A DNA stretch of 64,000 bases, taken from NCBI RefSeq assembly GCF_007991455.1, contig NZ_BJYJ01000020.1, forward strand, positions 1-64,000, in the 5' to 3' direction. The position numbers and the translations under genes are program-made. This stretch comes from Chryseobacterium hagamense. Its GTDB lineage: Bacteria; Bacteroidota; Bacteroidia; Flavobacteriales; Weeksellaceae. The notes below the pieces were generated by a model. It searched no databases, was not told where the DNA came from, and saw only the letters and a program-made list of their open reading frames with translations. This document shows, one piece after another, positions 1 to 8,555 of this stretch (position 1 is the stretch's first letter; the number at the start of each line of letters is the position of its first letter).

Positions 1-723
1 CTTATTGCAACGACTTCACAAACCAATGTGTCTTGTAATGGCGGATCTACGGGAACTGCAACCATTACAGTATCCGGCGGAACCGCACCTTATGCTTATT
101 CTTGGTCTCCGGCAGGAGGTACCGCAGCCACAGCATCAGGCCTTTCTGCAGGAACGTATACGGTAAACGTTACCGATGCTAAAGGATGTACTTTATCAAG
201 AACATTTACCATTACCCAGTCGGCCCCTGTAGCAGCTCCTACCGGAGCGGCATCACAAAACTTTGCTCCGGGAAGCACACTGAGTGCATTGGTGGTAACA
301 GGTCAGAATATCAAATGGTATGCATCGGCTTCAGATGCACAGAACCATATAAACAGCCTGCCGCTGACTACAGCTTTGGTAAACAATACCACGTATTATG
401 CGACGCAGACCTCAGGAACCTGTGAATCGACTGCTTATCTTGCTGTATTGGCCATCAACAGTACGCTTGGGGTAACAGATAATACAAAACCGAAGTCACA
501 GCTTCAGATTTATCCTAATCCTGTAAGAGACTTATTGAATTTCAGTGGTACGGAAACCATTACCAAAGCCGTAATTATTGCAGCCGACGGAAGATTGGTA
601 ACCGAGAAGAAACTGAAGTCCGGAGAAAGAAGTATCGATGTTCAGGTATTACCTCAGGGAATGTATCTGATCCAGGTATTTACAGAAAACGGTATGCAGA
701 CCTTCAAATTCATTAAGAAATAA
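1..723 (+). CDS. SprB-repeat adhesin-like protein, C-terminal part, T9SS-sorted
   Basis: The frame is open from the first base of the window, so the 5' end of this gene lies outside. The visible 240 residues contain one SprB-type repeat (starting at the SCNGGSTG motif, with SWSPAGG and GTYTVNVTDAKGC), then an Ig-like stretch (TTYYATQTSG), and a C-terminal type A T9SS sorting domain of about 75 residues beginning IYPNPVRD and ending FKFIKK. The protein is therefore probably a large cell-surface or secreted repeat protein, exported by Sec and released or anchored by the type IX system. SprB repeats are known from gliding adhesins, but the function of this protein cannot be told from its tail. 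A strong terminator follows it. Confidence 0.85.
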   Translation, partial: LIATTSQTNVSCNGGSTGTATITVSGGTAPYAYSWSPAGGTAATASGLSAGTYTVNVTDAKGCTLSRTFTITQSAPVAAPTGAASQNFAPGSTLSALVVTGQNIKWYASASDAQNHINSLPLTTALVNNTTYYATQTSGTCESTAYLAVLAINSTLGVTDNTKPKSQLQIYPNPVRDLLNFSGTETITKAVIIAADGRLVTEKKLKSGERSIDVQVLPQGMYLIQVFTENGMQTFKFIKK

Positions 724-767
724 TTTTCATGTTTTCTTAGATCATTTTACAGAATGATGATCACAAA

Positions 768-798
768 GGGGGCTGCCTATTTTAGGCAGCCCTTTTTA
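768..798 (+). terminator. Rho-independent terminator after the SprB-repeat gene
   Basis: A perfect 10-bp stem (GGGCTGCCTA at 770-779, TAGGCAGCCC at 783-792) with a 3-nt loop is followed by five T residues. It lies 45 bp after the stop codon. Confidence 0.85.
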
Positions 799-881
799 TA
801 TTGTGTAGATCATGAAATTAAAATTGATCCTGTAAAGGCAAAATAATTTTAAGACCGGAGCTGAAGAATAACGATTTTAGT

Positions 882-1117
882 AAATTTAACGTGAATTCGA
901 TTATATTCAATCTGTATTCAGCCTTCTGTTCAATTACAAAATAAAAATCAGGCTTTTAGTCAGAATTTTAAATAGAATTCTCTTTGATAGAATGAAAAAA
1001 AGATTATTTGGGGCATCGGGATCTTTAATCCTCTTTTTAGCAGGAGAAACTTCCGGCATCCGGCTTTCCTCTTCCAGACTATCAATCCTGATTCTTCTTC
1101 GAGCTCACGTTAAATTT
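882..1117 (+). repeat. MITE-like intergenic repeat, copy A (short form)
   Basis: About 236 bp with near-perfect inverted ends: AAATTTAACGTGAATTCGA at 882-900 and its partner TCGAGCTCACGTTAAATTT at 1099-1117 (17 of 19 match). The right part holds the family block CTTCCGGCATCCGGC followed by CTCTTCCAG. It carries no ORF. It fills the gap between two convergent genes, and its right end overlaps the stop codon of the sialidase-fold gene by 2 bp. Same family as the copies at 2214, 33433, 36358 and 50028. Confidence 0.8.
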
Positions 1118-2162
1118 AAAATTTCAAAACCCAATGTCTGATGTTTACACGGTTGTACGTATAGGTAATATGCACCAGCCCTTTTTTATCCTTAAAGATT
1201 GTTGGGTAACTGAATTCTCCTTTCTGTTCATCTTCCAGCGATAGCAGGTCCTTCCAGTCGATGCCGTTATAAGAGTAGGACAGCCGGAGCTTCGTACGCC
1301 CTTCCCACCATTCCTTGCCGGGGAGTTCGGGATTATAGACGATGAGAAAAAAATCTTTATAGCTGATGGCATCTGTCCCGGAATTCGGGTTGGCCAGATG
1401 GGTAGCGGATAATTCAGACCAGCTTTTTCCACTGTCTTTCGACCATGAGGTGGCCACAACCCCTTCCTTGCTTCTGCAAAGTACCTGCAGACTGCCGTCC
1501 CTATGCATCAGGATACTGGGCTGGATTACATTGAATTTTGATGAAGGATCAATAGGGTAAGCATTCCAGGTCTGCTGATGATCTCTGCTGATTTCGACGT
1601 GAGCCGTCCAGCGGTTTTCGGTAAGCTCTCTGCTGGAAGGCGAAATAATATCGCCGCCGGGCAACTCGACCGGTTTATTTTTAATAGGCCCCAGGACAGA
1701 ATCCGGGAGGCGTTTTGCCCGGTTCCAGGTTTTGCCGTTGTCTTCCGAAGTTTTCACCATGCCCCACCATTCGCGTGGATTCGGTCCGACTTTATAATAC
1801 AGATAAACGGTTTTTTCATCTTTTGCCCTGAACAAAACCGGGTTCCAGCAGGGGTACCGCAGGGAGTCGTTGATCCGGCCATCTGCCCATACTTCGGGCT
1901 GGGTCCATTTCTTTCCTTCTGAGCGGATTCCCCAGATAACAACCTCAGGGCTTCCTTCGTGAGGACCTCCGAACCATCCTGCCAGCAATTGTCCGTTGGC
2001 TGCCTGTACGATGGTAGAGGCGTGGCATTGCTTGAAACAGGAACCTTCGGTAAACAGAAATTCGTTCTTTAAGATTTTCGGAGCAGGTATTGTATGGATA
2101 TCCTGTTGTGCATAACAGGAAAACATGGCCAGTAGAAATAATAAAAAAGAATGTAATTTCAT
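1116..2162 (-). CDS. Exported sialidase-fold (BNR/Asp-box) exo-glycosidase
   Basis: 348 aa with a clear signal peptide (about residues 1-18, ending SCYA). Asp-box-like motifs recur at about 139-146 (SEDNGKTW), 192-199 (SRDHQQTW), 241-248 (SKDSGKSW) and 297-303, which indicates a beta-propeller of the sialidase superfamily. The conserved GGPHEG and RYPCWNP motifs match a clade of sialidase-family proteins common in plant-polysaccharide-degrading Bacteroidota. True sialidase activity is not assured: related folds cleave other acidic sugars or rhamnose. It is transcribed away from the PUL. A candidate -7 box (TATTTTTG on its strand, 2180-2187) lies just upstream. The gene is bracketed by repeat copies A and B in the same orientation. 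Confidence 0.75.
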   Translation of the reverse strand: MKLHSFLLFLLAMFSCYAQQDIHTIPAPKILKNEFLFTEGSCFKQCHASTIVQAANGQLLAGWFGGPHEGSPEVVIWGIRSEGKKWTQPEVWADGRINDSLRYPCWNPVLFRAKDEKTVYLYYKVGPNPREWWGMVKTSEDNGKTWNRAKRLPDSVLGPIKNKPVELPGGDIISPSSRELTENRWTAHVEISRDHQQTWNAYPIDPSSKFNVIQPSILMHRDGSLQVLCRSKEGVVATSWSKDSGKSWSELSATHLANPNSGTDAISYKDFFLIVYNPELPGKEWWEGRTKLRLSYSYNGIDWKDLLSLEDEQKGEFSYPTIFKDKKGLVHITYTYNRVNIRHWVLKF

Positions 2163-2213
2163 AGTTAGAGATAACCCTGCAAAAATAAAAATTCTTTGGT
2201 TGTAAAGTTAAAG

Positions 2214-2441
2214 TAATGTGAATTCGGTCGTATTTAACTTATATACAGTTGTTTAATTAATTAAAAAATAAAATTTACTGCTATTCAGTCATGATTTTAA
2301 ATAAGAACGCTTTCAGATCGAATGATAAAGATTCAGTTTGATCATTAGAACCTTTGATTATACTTTTGACAAAAGTAACTTCCGGCATCCGGCATCCCTC
2401 TTCCAGCCTTACCATCACATTTCTACATTGAGCTCACGTTA
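2214..2441 (+). repeat. MITE-like intergenic repeat, copy B (short form)
   Basis: About 228 bp from TAATGTGAATTCGG to GAGCTCACGTTA. The interior is close to copy C (33433-33653, opposite strand), sharing the AATTAATTAAAAAATAAAAT and GAACGCTTTCAGATC stretches, and it has the CTTCCGGCATCCGGCATCC block near its right end. It has no coding capacity. It lies between divergent genes, so it may influence both upstream regions. Confidence 0.8.
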
Positions 2442-2503
2442 AAGTATTATTAAAATTGATTTTTATGCCCGGGAAAATATTACATTCGTATAAACGATTC
2501 AAT

Positions 2504-3013
2504 ATGAAATTTTCAAAAATAATTTTAATAGCGGGGCTGCTGTTTTTCCAGTTGAATTCTGCTCAGGAAAAAGCGGATGTAATCCTTGGAAAAGCACTCA
2601 CCGAAGCCAAATCAAAAAATAAAAATGTACTCCTTATGTTTCATGCATCGTGGTGCAAATGGTGCCATGTTATGGAAAATAATATGAACCTGCCGGAAAC
2701 AAAACCTGTTTTCGATAAGAAATTGGTTACGGCATATGTAGATGTCCAGGAAATGGGAGACAAGAAAAAACTTGAGAATCCCGGTGGGGAAGATCTGATG
2801 AACAGGTATAAAGGCAAAGATGCAGGATTGCCGTTCTGGCTGATCCTTAATCCAAAAGGGGAAGTTCTGGCCGATTCCTTTAATGATAAAAACGAAAACC
2901 TCGGCTGTCCTTCAACCGCTGAAGAAGTGGACGTCTTTGCAGCTAAGCTGAAAAAGTCTTCAAAAATGAGTGATCATGAACTTCAGATTGTTAAAAAGGC
3001 ATTTTTAAAATAG
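2504..3013 (+). CDS. Periplasmic thioredoxin-family protein
   Basis: 169 aa when started at the ATG that directly precedes a typical signal peptide (MKFSKII...LNSAQ). A start 16 codons upstream would place a non-signal extension before it, so I prefer 2504. The thioredoxin-like fold carries a CxxC centre in the motif ASWCKWCHVM (Cys51 and Cys54), followed by a later cis-Pro region (AGLPFWLILNPKG). This resembles the thioredoxin_7 / DUF255-like group of exported disulfide reductases. The substrate is unknown. It stands alone and is convergent with the hydrolase at 3172. Confidence 0.8.
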   Translation: MKFSKIILIAGLLFFQLNSAQEKADVILGKALTEAKSKNKNVLLMFHASWCKWCHVMENNMNLPETKPVFDKKLVTAYVDVQEMGDKKKLENPGGEDLMNRYKGKDAGLPFWLILNPKGEVLADSFNDKNENLGCPSTAEEVDVFAAKLKKSSKMSDHELQIVKKAFLK

Positions 3014-3101
3014 AAAAGAATCAGTCTTATAATTCAATAATGTGGGTTGAGAATCGATTGTATGAAAATCATTCTCCAGCAGAAGATCGAGAAAAATCAT
3101 A

Positions 3102-3141
3102 AAAAGAGTCCGTTTCCACTAGTTGAGAGACGGACTCTTTT
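3102..3141. terminator. Bidirectional terminator between convergent genes
   Basis: A perfect 12-bp stem AAAAGAGTCCGT (3102-3113) / ACGGACTCTTTT (3130-3141). An A-run on one side and a T-run on the other allow it to serve both the thioredoxin gene and the leftward hydrolase gene. Confidence 0.8.
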
Positions 3142-3171
3142 AATGTTGCTTCGGAGCGAGTGTTTCAATGT

Positions 3172-4251
3172 TCAGTTGCAGTAAGCAATTCTTGGATTTG
3201 TACTGCTGCTGCAGGGAAACTGATAATGATCTTGCGGATACCGGGGGGTGGGATTATCGGTAACTTCCAGGGGAGCCATGGTCTGGCCATTGTAGGAAGG
3301 CATAGTTACCTGAGCGGAAGAGCCGTTTCCCAAGGCCGTATTTTTGGCACCGGAGTTTCCGTTGAAACTGTAATCCATCATGGCGTCCAGCAGCCGGTAT
3401 ACGGCATAATAATCCAGCGCATCGAAAGCTTTCCGGGAGCTTGGCGTGGCGTGGTCCGTTACATAATTGTAGCCGTTGATGGTCGAGGATTTTACGTAAA
3501 TAAAATCTTTTTCGCTGTCGGGAATATTAATGTGCTTATAAATGTCGATGGCCAGACGGTGATCATTTATCCCGTCTTCATCATAGACCTGGGAAATCAT
3601 TTTGGTATTGGCCGGGAAATTCTGCAGCTGCTGTTCCGTAGTAAGCGGACTGTTCCAGTTGAAGGCATACCATGGCGCCATGGTAAAAAGAAAACGGGCT
3701 TCCTGACCCCAGCCTTTTTCGGTAAAGGCTTTGTATGCGAGATCAATTGATGCGCCTCCGCCGAATGAATGACCCATAAACCCGACTTTTTTCGTATCAA
3801 TGATATTCGGATAGTCATTGGCTGCCTTTACAAATCCCTGCCAGAGGGTCTGGTAGCGGTGGTCTACACTGATATCAATCGTGCGGTAGGGGACAAATAT
3901 CACTACAAAACCCTTTTTGGCAATAAAATGATACAGTCCCATATTATAGGTTTTGTCTTCTCCGCCGTAGGGATGCGAAAAAAAGATGGTAGGGCGCGGC
4001 GAAGTAATCCCCTGCGGATAAAAGACCGAAACCTGCGTTCCTGCATACAGGGGATTATCGAAATCGATTTCAGCCACTTCATAATTTCCGTCCGAACCAT
4101 ATCCCGATAGGGGTTTCTGGATAGGACCTTCCAGGCTGTTATCCGTTCTGAACGCTGATGACGGGAGTTCATCATCGGCATCTGTAGTTACGGAGCATGC
4201 TGAATTTGTAATAAACAAAAGCAGAAGCATGGGAAGAAGCATTTTTTTCAT
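3172..4251 (-). CDS. Lipoprotein alpha/beta hydrolase (chlorophyllase / dienelactone-hydrolase-like)
   Basis: 359 aa with a lipoprotein signal (lipobox TNSAC, Cys19), so it is probably anchored on the outer membrane or periplasmic face. It has an alpha/beta-hydrolase fold with FFSHPYGG as a likely oxyanion segment and the nucleophile elbow GHSFGG (Ser162). Overall it resembles polyester or esterase-type secreted hydrolases; the substrate cannot be read from the sequence. Its ATG overlaps the stop of the preceding small exported protein (ATGA), so the two are co-transcribed, probably with the upstream two-component pair. Confidence 0.75.
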   Translation of the reverse strand: MKKMLLPMLLLLFITNSACSVTTDADDELPSSAFRTDNSLEGPIQKPLSGYGSDGNYEVAEIDFDNPLYAGTQVSVFYPQGITSPRPTIFFSHPYGGEDKTYNMGLYHFIAKKGFVVIFVPYRTIDISVDHRYQTLWQGFVKAANDYPNIIDTKKVGFMGHSFGGGASIDLAYKAFTEKGWGQEARFLFTMAPWYAFNWNSPLTTEQQLQNFPANTKMISQVYDEDGINDHRLAIDIYKHINIPDSEKDFIYVKSSTINGYNYVTDHATPSSRKAFDALDYYAVYRLLDAMMDYSFNGNSGAKNTALGNGSSAQVTMPSYNGQTMAPLEVTDNPTPRYPQDHYQFPCSSSTNPRIAYCN

Positions 4252-4634
4252 CTTTTTTTGTCTTTTAGGTTTTGAATTAACTGGTCTTTGAGTTCCTGAT
4301 ATCTTTTATACTGATCCGGATTTAAGATGTTACTGAGTGCGTTATCTTTTTCTTTCTGTATCGGCCTCAGTTTTTTAAATTTGTTTAGTTTTCCTTCGCT
4401 GCTTTTGAGAATAGACTCGTTTTTTTGTGCATAAAAAAGGTTGAGATTATAGGCCTGAGTGACCTGGGAGCCGTTCAGTCCCAGTTTGGTTTTCATCCAC
4501 TCGGTCTGCATTTTTGCGCGCTGTTCGGGGGTGCTGTCCTGCAGGCTTTTCTGCTGTGCGGCTAATGGGGTAAACGATGCCCATATCCAGAAAGCTGCAG
4601 CTGCAAGTACCTGTCTTTGTGTCTTTAAAATCAT
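4248..4634 (-). CDS. Small exported protein, Spy/CpxP-like size, unknown role
   Basis: 128 aa from the ATG at 4634, which has an AAAGAG ribosome-binding site and begins a signal peptide (MILKTQRQVL...TPLAAQQ). A start 25 codons upstream is possible in frame but would precede the signal with a basic extension. The mature part is short, charged and helical (TPEQRAKMQTEWM, LNPDQYKRYQEL). This is reminiscent of the small periplasmic helical proteins with LTPEQ-like motifs, although clear Spy motifs are not visible. The stop overlaps the hydrolase start. Confidence 0.65.
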   Translation of the reverse strand: MILKTQRQVLAAAAFWIWASFTPLAAQQKSLQDSTPEQRAKMQTEWMKTKLGLNGSQVTQAYNLNLFYAQKNESILKSSEGKLNKFKKLRPIQKEKDNALSNILNPDQYKRYQELKDQLIQNLKDKKR

Positions 4635-4727
4635 CTCTTTAGCTTTTTTCTGAAACAAATGTATGGATAACCTTCTTTTGTTAAGAATAAAAAAGGGTGA
4701 GCCTTCCAAATTCTAGGGTGAAATCAC

Positions 4728-5507
4728 CTATTGGTCCAGCCACTTTCTGAACATTGTCGCTTTTGCCTTGCTTACAAGAACCTTCTCATCCGGTAAGGGA
4801 GTCACGGTAACCAGCAGCCGGCCGTTAAAAAAATACTCCACGGTCTCCACCGCATTCCGGTTGATGATAAACTGGCGGTTGGCCCGGAAAAAAACAGCGG
4901 GATCCAGGTGCTGCTCCAGCTGTTCCAGGGTGAACCCGATAACATATTGTGATCCCTGTGCAGTATGGGCATATACGGTCTCATAGGCGGTATGGAACCA
5001 GTGGATCTTAGCAGCTTCTACCGGAATCAGTCTGCCGCAGTAATGGATGAGGAAGGACCTTTTATAGCTTTTAAAGGACGGCTGCAGCTGGAGGACTGCG
5101 GCGGAGGTCTGATGCTGACCGGCTTCAGTACCGGAAGTAAAAAGATCCTCATATTTTGTTAACGCACGGCGTATTTCTTCCCTGTCAAAAGGTTTTAAAA
5201 TATAATCGATGCCGTTGTTCCGGAAAGCATCGATGGCATAATCGTTATAAGCGGTCACGAAAATAACCGGTTTTTTAAGCGGGATTCTACTGAAAATTTC
5301 AAATGACAATCCATCGGAAAGCCTGATGTCGGAAAAAATAAGATCATAGTCCTCTTCCGAGGCCGGAAACCAGTTCAGGGATTCTTTAACGCTGGCCAGT
5401 ACTGTGATGAGCCGGACAGCAGGATTTATTTCCTTTATAATGTGTTCAAGGTTTCTTGCAGTGGCAGGTTCGTCTTCTATCAGGACAATGCAGAGGTTTC
5501 TTTTCAT
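4728..5507 (-). CDS. LytTR-family response regulator
   Basis: 259 aa. The N-terminal receiver domain (about 1-125) has the acidic pair Glu11/Asp12, the phospho-acceptor Asp60 in FSDIRLSDG, and the YILKPFD lysine. The C-terminal LytTR DNA-binding domain (about 150-259) includes the ANRQFIINRNAV motif. It overlaps the kinase gene by 4 bp (ATGA), so this is a typical LytS/LytTR two-component pair. Its target may be the two genes downstream in the same run. Nothing links it directly to the nearby PUL. Confidence 0.9.
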   Translation of the reverse strand: MKRNLCIVLIEDEPATARNLEHIIKEINPAVRLITVLASVKESLNWFPASEEDYDLIFSDIRLSDGLSFEIFSRIPLKKPVIFVTAYNDYAIDAFRNNGIDYILKPFDREEIRRALTKYEDLFTSGTEAGQHQTSAAVLQLQPSFKSYKRSFLIHYCGRLIPVEAAKIHWFHTAYETVYAHTAQGSQYVIGFTLEQLEQHLDPAVFFRANRQFIINRNAVETVEYFFNGRLLVTVTPLPDEKVLVSKAKATMFRKWLDQ

Positions 5508-6520
5508 AACAGGGGCAGTTTTACAATGAAATGATCTTCTGTACGGTGGATGTCTATCTCCCGGGAAGCCTGTAACCTGAACCTTTCATCAAGATTGGCA
5601 AGCCCCGTTCCCGTACTTTCGGTAACATAGGCAGGTTGTAAATTGTTTTGAATAACAAGCAGGTCCCCTTCATTGAAAAGATTAATAATGAGAGGATTTG
5701 AAGCGGTTGCGGTATTATGCTTGACGGCATTTTCCACAAGAGGCTGAAGAGACAGATGAAGAATATGCTTCTGTAGAAGGCCTGGAGCGATATTGATCTG
5801 TATCATAAATGCATTTTCCAGCCGCATCGCTATCAGTTCGGTATAGGAACTCAAATGCTGAAGTTCTTTCTCCAGTGTAACCAAATCGTTCCCGGAATGT
5901 GCAAGGGAATACCGGAAAACTTTGGAAAGATGCATAATATAAGCCTGAGCGCGCTCCGGATCTTCCCTGATAATGGCCGAAATACTGCTTAGGGTATTAA
6001 AGAAAAAATGAGGATTGAGCTGCTCCTGAAGAAGGGTCAGCTGAGCTTTTACATAAGCGGTACGAAGCTGTTCGTTCACGAGATCTTTCCGCTTTCCTTC
6101 CCTGATCAGGAGGATAAGCCTGATCATAACCGCAACCATTACCGTACTGAGCAAAAAACGGATGAAATATCCCCTGACGATGGTGCCGGGCAGATGCACG
6201 GCCCCGAAAAGTGCCGAATGAATGATCGTTCCTAAAACAAGGGCAACGTTTATCAAAAGAAAATTACAGGCATAAAATGGTATCCACTGCCGGTTTTCCC
6301 GGTAGATGCTGAAGAATCTGTTCACGCTAAGATTCAGCCGAAACAATAAAAGGCAGAACAGCATATTGTATAAAAACTGGAAGCTGTATTCCCGGATATC
6401 GAAAGTCCAGTACTGCGCAATGATTCCTCCGCTTTTAAGCGCCAGCAATTTTGCCGAATTAACCACAAGCGTGATTAAAAAAGCACTGTATATGCAGATT
6501 TTGGTTTCATTTTTCATCAT
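5504..6520 (-). CDS. LytS/YpdA-type sensor histidine kinase
   Basis: 338 aa with about four hydrophobic segments in the first 140 residues. The His_kinase domain contains the phospho-acceptor motif QEQLNPHFFFNTL (His171), and an HATPase region follows (N-box LVENAVKHN, then GTGLANLDERF). It is the partner of the overlapping LytTR regulator. The signal it senses is unknown: there is no separate sensor domain beyond the membrane segments. An ATG two codons in is an alternative start. Confidence 0.88.
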   Translation of the reverse strand: MMKNETKICIYSAFLITLVVNSAKLLALKSGGIIAQYWTFDIREYSFQFLYNMLFCLLLFRLNLSVNRFFSIYRENRQWIPFYACNFLLINVALVLGTIIHSALFGAVHLPGTIVRGYFIRFLLSTVMVAVMIRLILLIREGKRKDLVNEQLRTAYVKAQLTLLQEQLNPHFFFNTLSSISAIIREDPERAQAYIMHLSKVFRYSLAHSGNDLVTLEKELQHLSSYTELIAMRLENAFMIQINIAPGLLQKHILHLSLQPLVENAVKHNTATASNPLIINLFNEGDLLVIQNNLQPAYVTESTGTGLANLDERFRLQASREIDIHRTEDHFIVKLPLL

Positions 6521-6653
6521 ATCTGCAAATAACGTAAATATTTACGCTCATTCATTAAAATAAGGAAATGAAGCTGGAAAATAAAGCGATGAAATTGCAG
6601 GAAGAATGCTCAGGCTTTACATATCAGATCAGATGGATGCAGCTGAGATCAAA

Positions 6654-6691
6654 AAAATGCCGGGCGAAATCCTGTTTCTGCCCGGCATTTT
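6654..6691. terminator. Terminator downstream of the DUF7674-like gene
   Basis: Stem AAAATGCCGGGC (6654-6665) / GCCCGGCATTTT (6680-6691), 12 bp and perfect, with a 14-nt loop and T/A runs on both flanks. It abuts the stop codon of the leftward gene at 6692. Confidence 0.8.
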
Positions 6692-7087
6692 TTATTTTCC
6701 GAAGAATATTTTGTCCTGTTTCTGCTGATCGTTGTAGATTATCTGAAAACTAACGGGCATATACCGGTACAGGAGCTTCCATTGGGCAATTTTGGCCCGC
6801 TTTTTAAAGCTTTCGAAAGACCTGACGAAAAGATTTTCAATCATGTCCTTTACATAGGAATCCCCGCTTTTGTAAATCATCTCCATCAGCATGATATGAT
6901 GGGCAATAATATTTACCTTAGCTTCCTGAAGAAGGTTTCTCAGATAATTGATGGTAGACTGGATAATTCCTGCGAAGTTATCCTGAGCGGATAACTGGAT
7001 GATTTCACTGCGAAGCGGTGCATAGAAAAATTTTAAATATTCAGTGGCCGTTTTCTGATTGATCGTCTGCACAGATGCATTCATCAT
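6692..7087 (-). CDS. DUF7674-like small cytosolic protein (paralogue of the 39.1-kb gene)
   Basis: 131 aa, no signal peptide or membrane segment. It is a helical protein with the motif MEMIYKSGDSYVKDMIEN. This aligns with MDEIYKDGDQMVKDAIEN in the protein at 39129-39485, so the two are paralogues, apparently of the DUF7674 type. I know of no assigned function. It is transcribed alone, leftward, with its own terminator. Unlike its paralogue it has no visible small membrane-peptide neighbours. Confidence 0.7.
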   Translation of the reverse strand: MMNASVQTINQKTATEYLKFFYAPLRSEIIQLSAQDNFAGIIQSTINYLRNLLQEAKVNIIAHHIMLMEMIYKSGDSYVKDMIENLFVRSFESFKKRAKIAQWKLLYRYMPVSFQIIYNDQQKQDKIFFGK

Positions 7088-7194
7088 AATTAAAATTTTT
7101 TTTAAAGTATCTCTACTGTGGCGAAAACTGTACCAAAGTGTTCAGAAAACCGTTTAAAAACAGAAAATTAATCATAAATTTTTATACCGTACTT

Positions 7195-8193
7195 TTATAA
7201 TGATTTCCGGAGGTTTAAGGTACATTTATTCTCAATCAGTTTTCTTTCATTCTTTAAAACCATTTGCGCCAGCTTTTTTCCCATTTCCGAAAAATCGGTG
7301 GATAAAGTGGTAATCCCGTTCTGCACTACTTTTTTCAGAGGGGTTTCATTATAAGAAATAATGCCGATGTCTTCCCCGATCACCAGATGATGATGGTTGC
7401 ATTTTTCAATGGTTTCCACCAACTGACGGTCATTGGGGATAAGAAATACCTGCCCTTTTCGGAGTTTGAAATTTTTAAGATCAGGAATTACCGAATAGTT
7501 TTTACCGTGCTCCCTGCAGAATTTTTCAAAACCGGTAACCATGTCATAAGGCTCTTTATGACCGGGAAAGATCAGGATGTACCGGTTGTATTTTTGAAGA
7601 AGATCCAGCACAGACTCCATTGCCGTGTAGATGTTTTCCACAAAATTCTGGTAGATGCCGGAATAGATTTTAAGCGAATTCCTCATCTGGTCGATGATAT
7701 ACACGTCATTTTTAGGCAGTCTCGCGATACTGGATTCCACGCCTTCAACGTTTGCCGCCAGGATAATATATTTTGAATAGTTACCCATATTATCTGAGAT
7801 CAGTTTCGAAAACATGGCCGGATCAAAATGATGAAAGAACGTATCCACCTGAACTTTTCCCGCAAGACCCTTCAGGAAAGAATTCAGAAGATCTTCCTTA
7901 AAAATATTCAGTTCGTCGAAAAGAAGAAAATACCGTTCGTCAAAATTAAAATCTTCCGTCCGTACATAATATCCTTTGGCTCTGATGGATTTTACCACTC
8001 CCTTCTTTTTAAGCTTTTCATAAGCCAGAAGAACCGTATCCCTTGATATTTTATGTTCGATACAGATCTTGTTTACCGACGGGAGCTTATCATTCCGCAG
8101 CAATTTCTTTTCCTTAATGGCTTTCTCAATGCTGGACATAATTTGCTGATAAAAAGCAATGGAGTTTTCTTTATCAATATGGATGAATTTCAT
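7195..8193 (-). CDS. GntR-type transcriptional regulator with periplasmic-binding-like sensor
   Basis: 332 aa from the ATG at 8193 (MKFIHIDKEN); a start 25 codons upstream adds an unlikely extension. The N-terminal winged HTH (about 1-80) carries the GntR-type pattern LPSVNKICIEHKISRDTVLLAYEKL. The C-terminal about 240 residues look like a LacI/AraR-type sugar-binding domain (IPNDRQLVETIE, VIGEDIGIISYNETPLKK). GntR/LacI hybrids of this kind (AraR-like) control sugar catabolism in Bacteroidota. Placed divergently from galactokinase-GalT and the PUL, it is the best local candidate regulator. A perfect palindrome overlaps its own predicted -7 box, which suggests autorepression. Confidence 0.85.
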   Translation of the reverse strand: MKFIHIDKENSIAFYQQIMSSIEKAIKEKKLLRNDKLPSVNKICIEHKISRDTVLLAYEKLKKKGVVKSIRAKGYYVRTEDFNFDERYFLLFDELNIFKEDLLNSFLKGLAGKVQVDTFFHHFDPAMFSKLISDNMGNYSKYIILAANVEGVESSIARLPKNDVYIIDQMRNSLKIYSGIYQNFVENIYTAMESVLDLLQKYNRYILIFPGHKEPYDMVTGFEKFCREHGKNYSVIPDLKNFKLRKGQVFLIPNDRQLVETIEKCNHHHLVIGEDIGIISYNETPLKKVVQNGITTLSTDFSEMGKKLAQMVLKNERKLIENKCTLNLRKSL

Positions 8194-8234
8194 AACAAAT
8201 CTGGTAGTAAAACTGTAAAAACTGGTGGGTATTG

Positions 8235-8254
8235 GTTTGCAATGTACTGCAAAC
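8235..8254. promoter_or_regulatory. Candidate operator over the GntR gene promoter
   Basis: Perfect inverted repeat GTTTGCA-N6-TGCAAAC. On the minus strand it covers a plausible -7 box TACATTGC (8239-8246), which has a TTTTTG -33 box (8266-8271) at a 19-bp spacing. The site lies about 40 bp before the regulator's ATG. Binding is inferred, not shown. Confidence 0.55.
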
Positions 8255-8555
8255 TTTATATATTTCAAAAACCGTTAACAAATAATTAACATATCTGTCT
8301 AATTTACTTAAAAACTGAAACTTACGTCATTTTATTTAAATAATTAAGAGGCTTAATTTTAATAATTTTTAAATAAAGGCACAAAAAGGGAAAATGTTGA
8401 CAGCTTTTTTAGTGATTTTTTAACAGGATAATAAGGAGTCGTAAGAATTGAATAATTAATGATAATACGATGCTGATGAATGCTGAATCAATAAAGCTGA
8501 ACCGGTAACTCCGTTTAGAATAGATAGGGAACAGGATAATAATTAAATAAAGAAA
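8255..8555. other. AT-rich divergent intergenic region, GntR gene / galKT
   Basis: About 300 bp with no convincing ORF. It must hold the galKT/SusCD promoter, but I could not identify a clean TTTG/TAnnTTTG pair. An AATAAAGAAA stretch precedes the galKT ATG. Confidence 0.4.

Noticed and set aside
1116-2162. True sialidase (neuraminidase)
   Set aside because: The Asp-boxes support the fold, but the full arginine triad could not be assigned and the context is plant-polysaccharide degradation, so I kept a general call.
4728-6520. LytS/LytTR pair as the PUL regulator
   Set aside because: It points away from the PUL and is separated by a terminator and another gene; the divergent GntR-type regulator is the better candidate.
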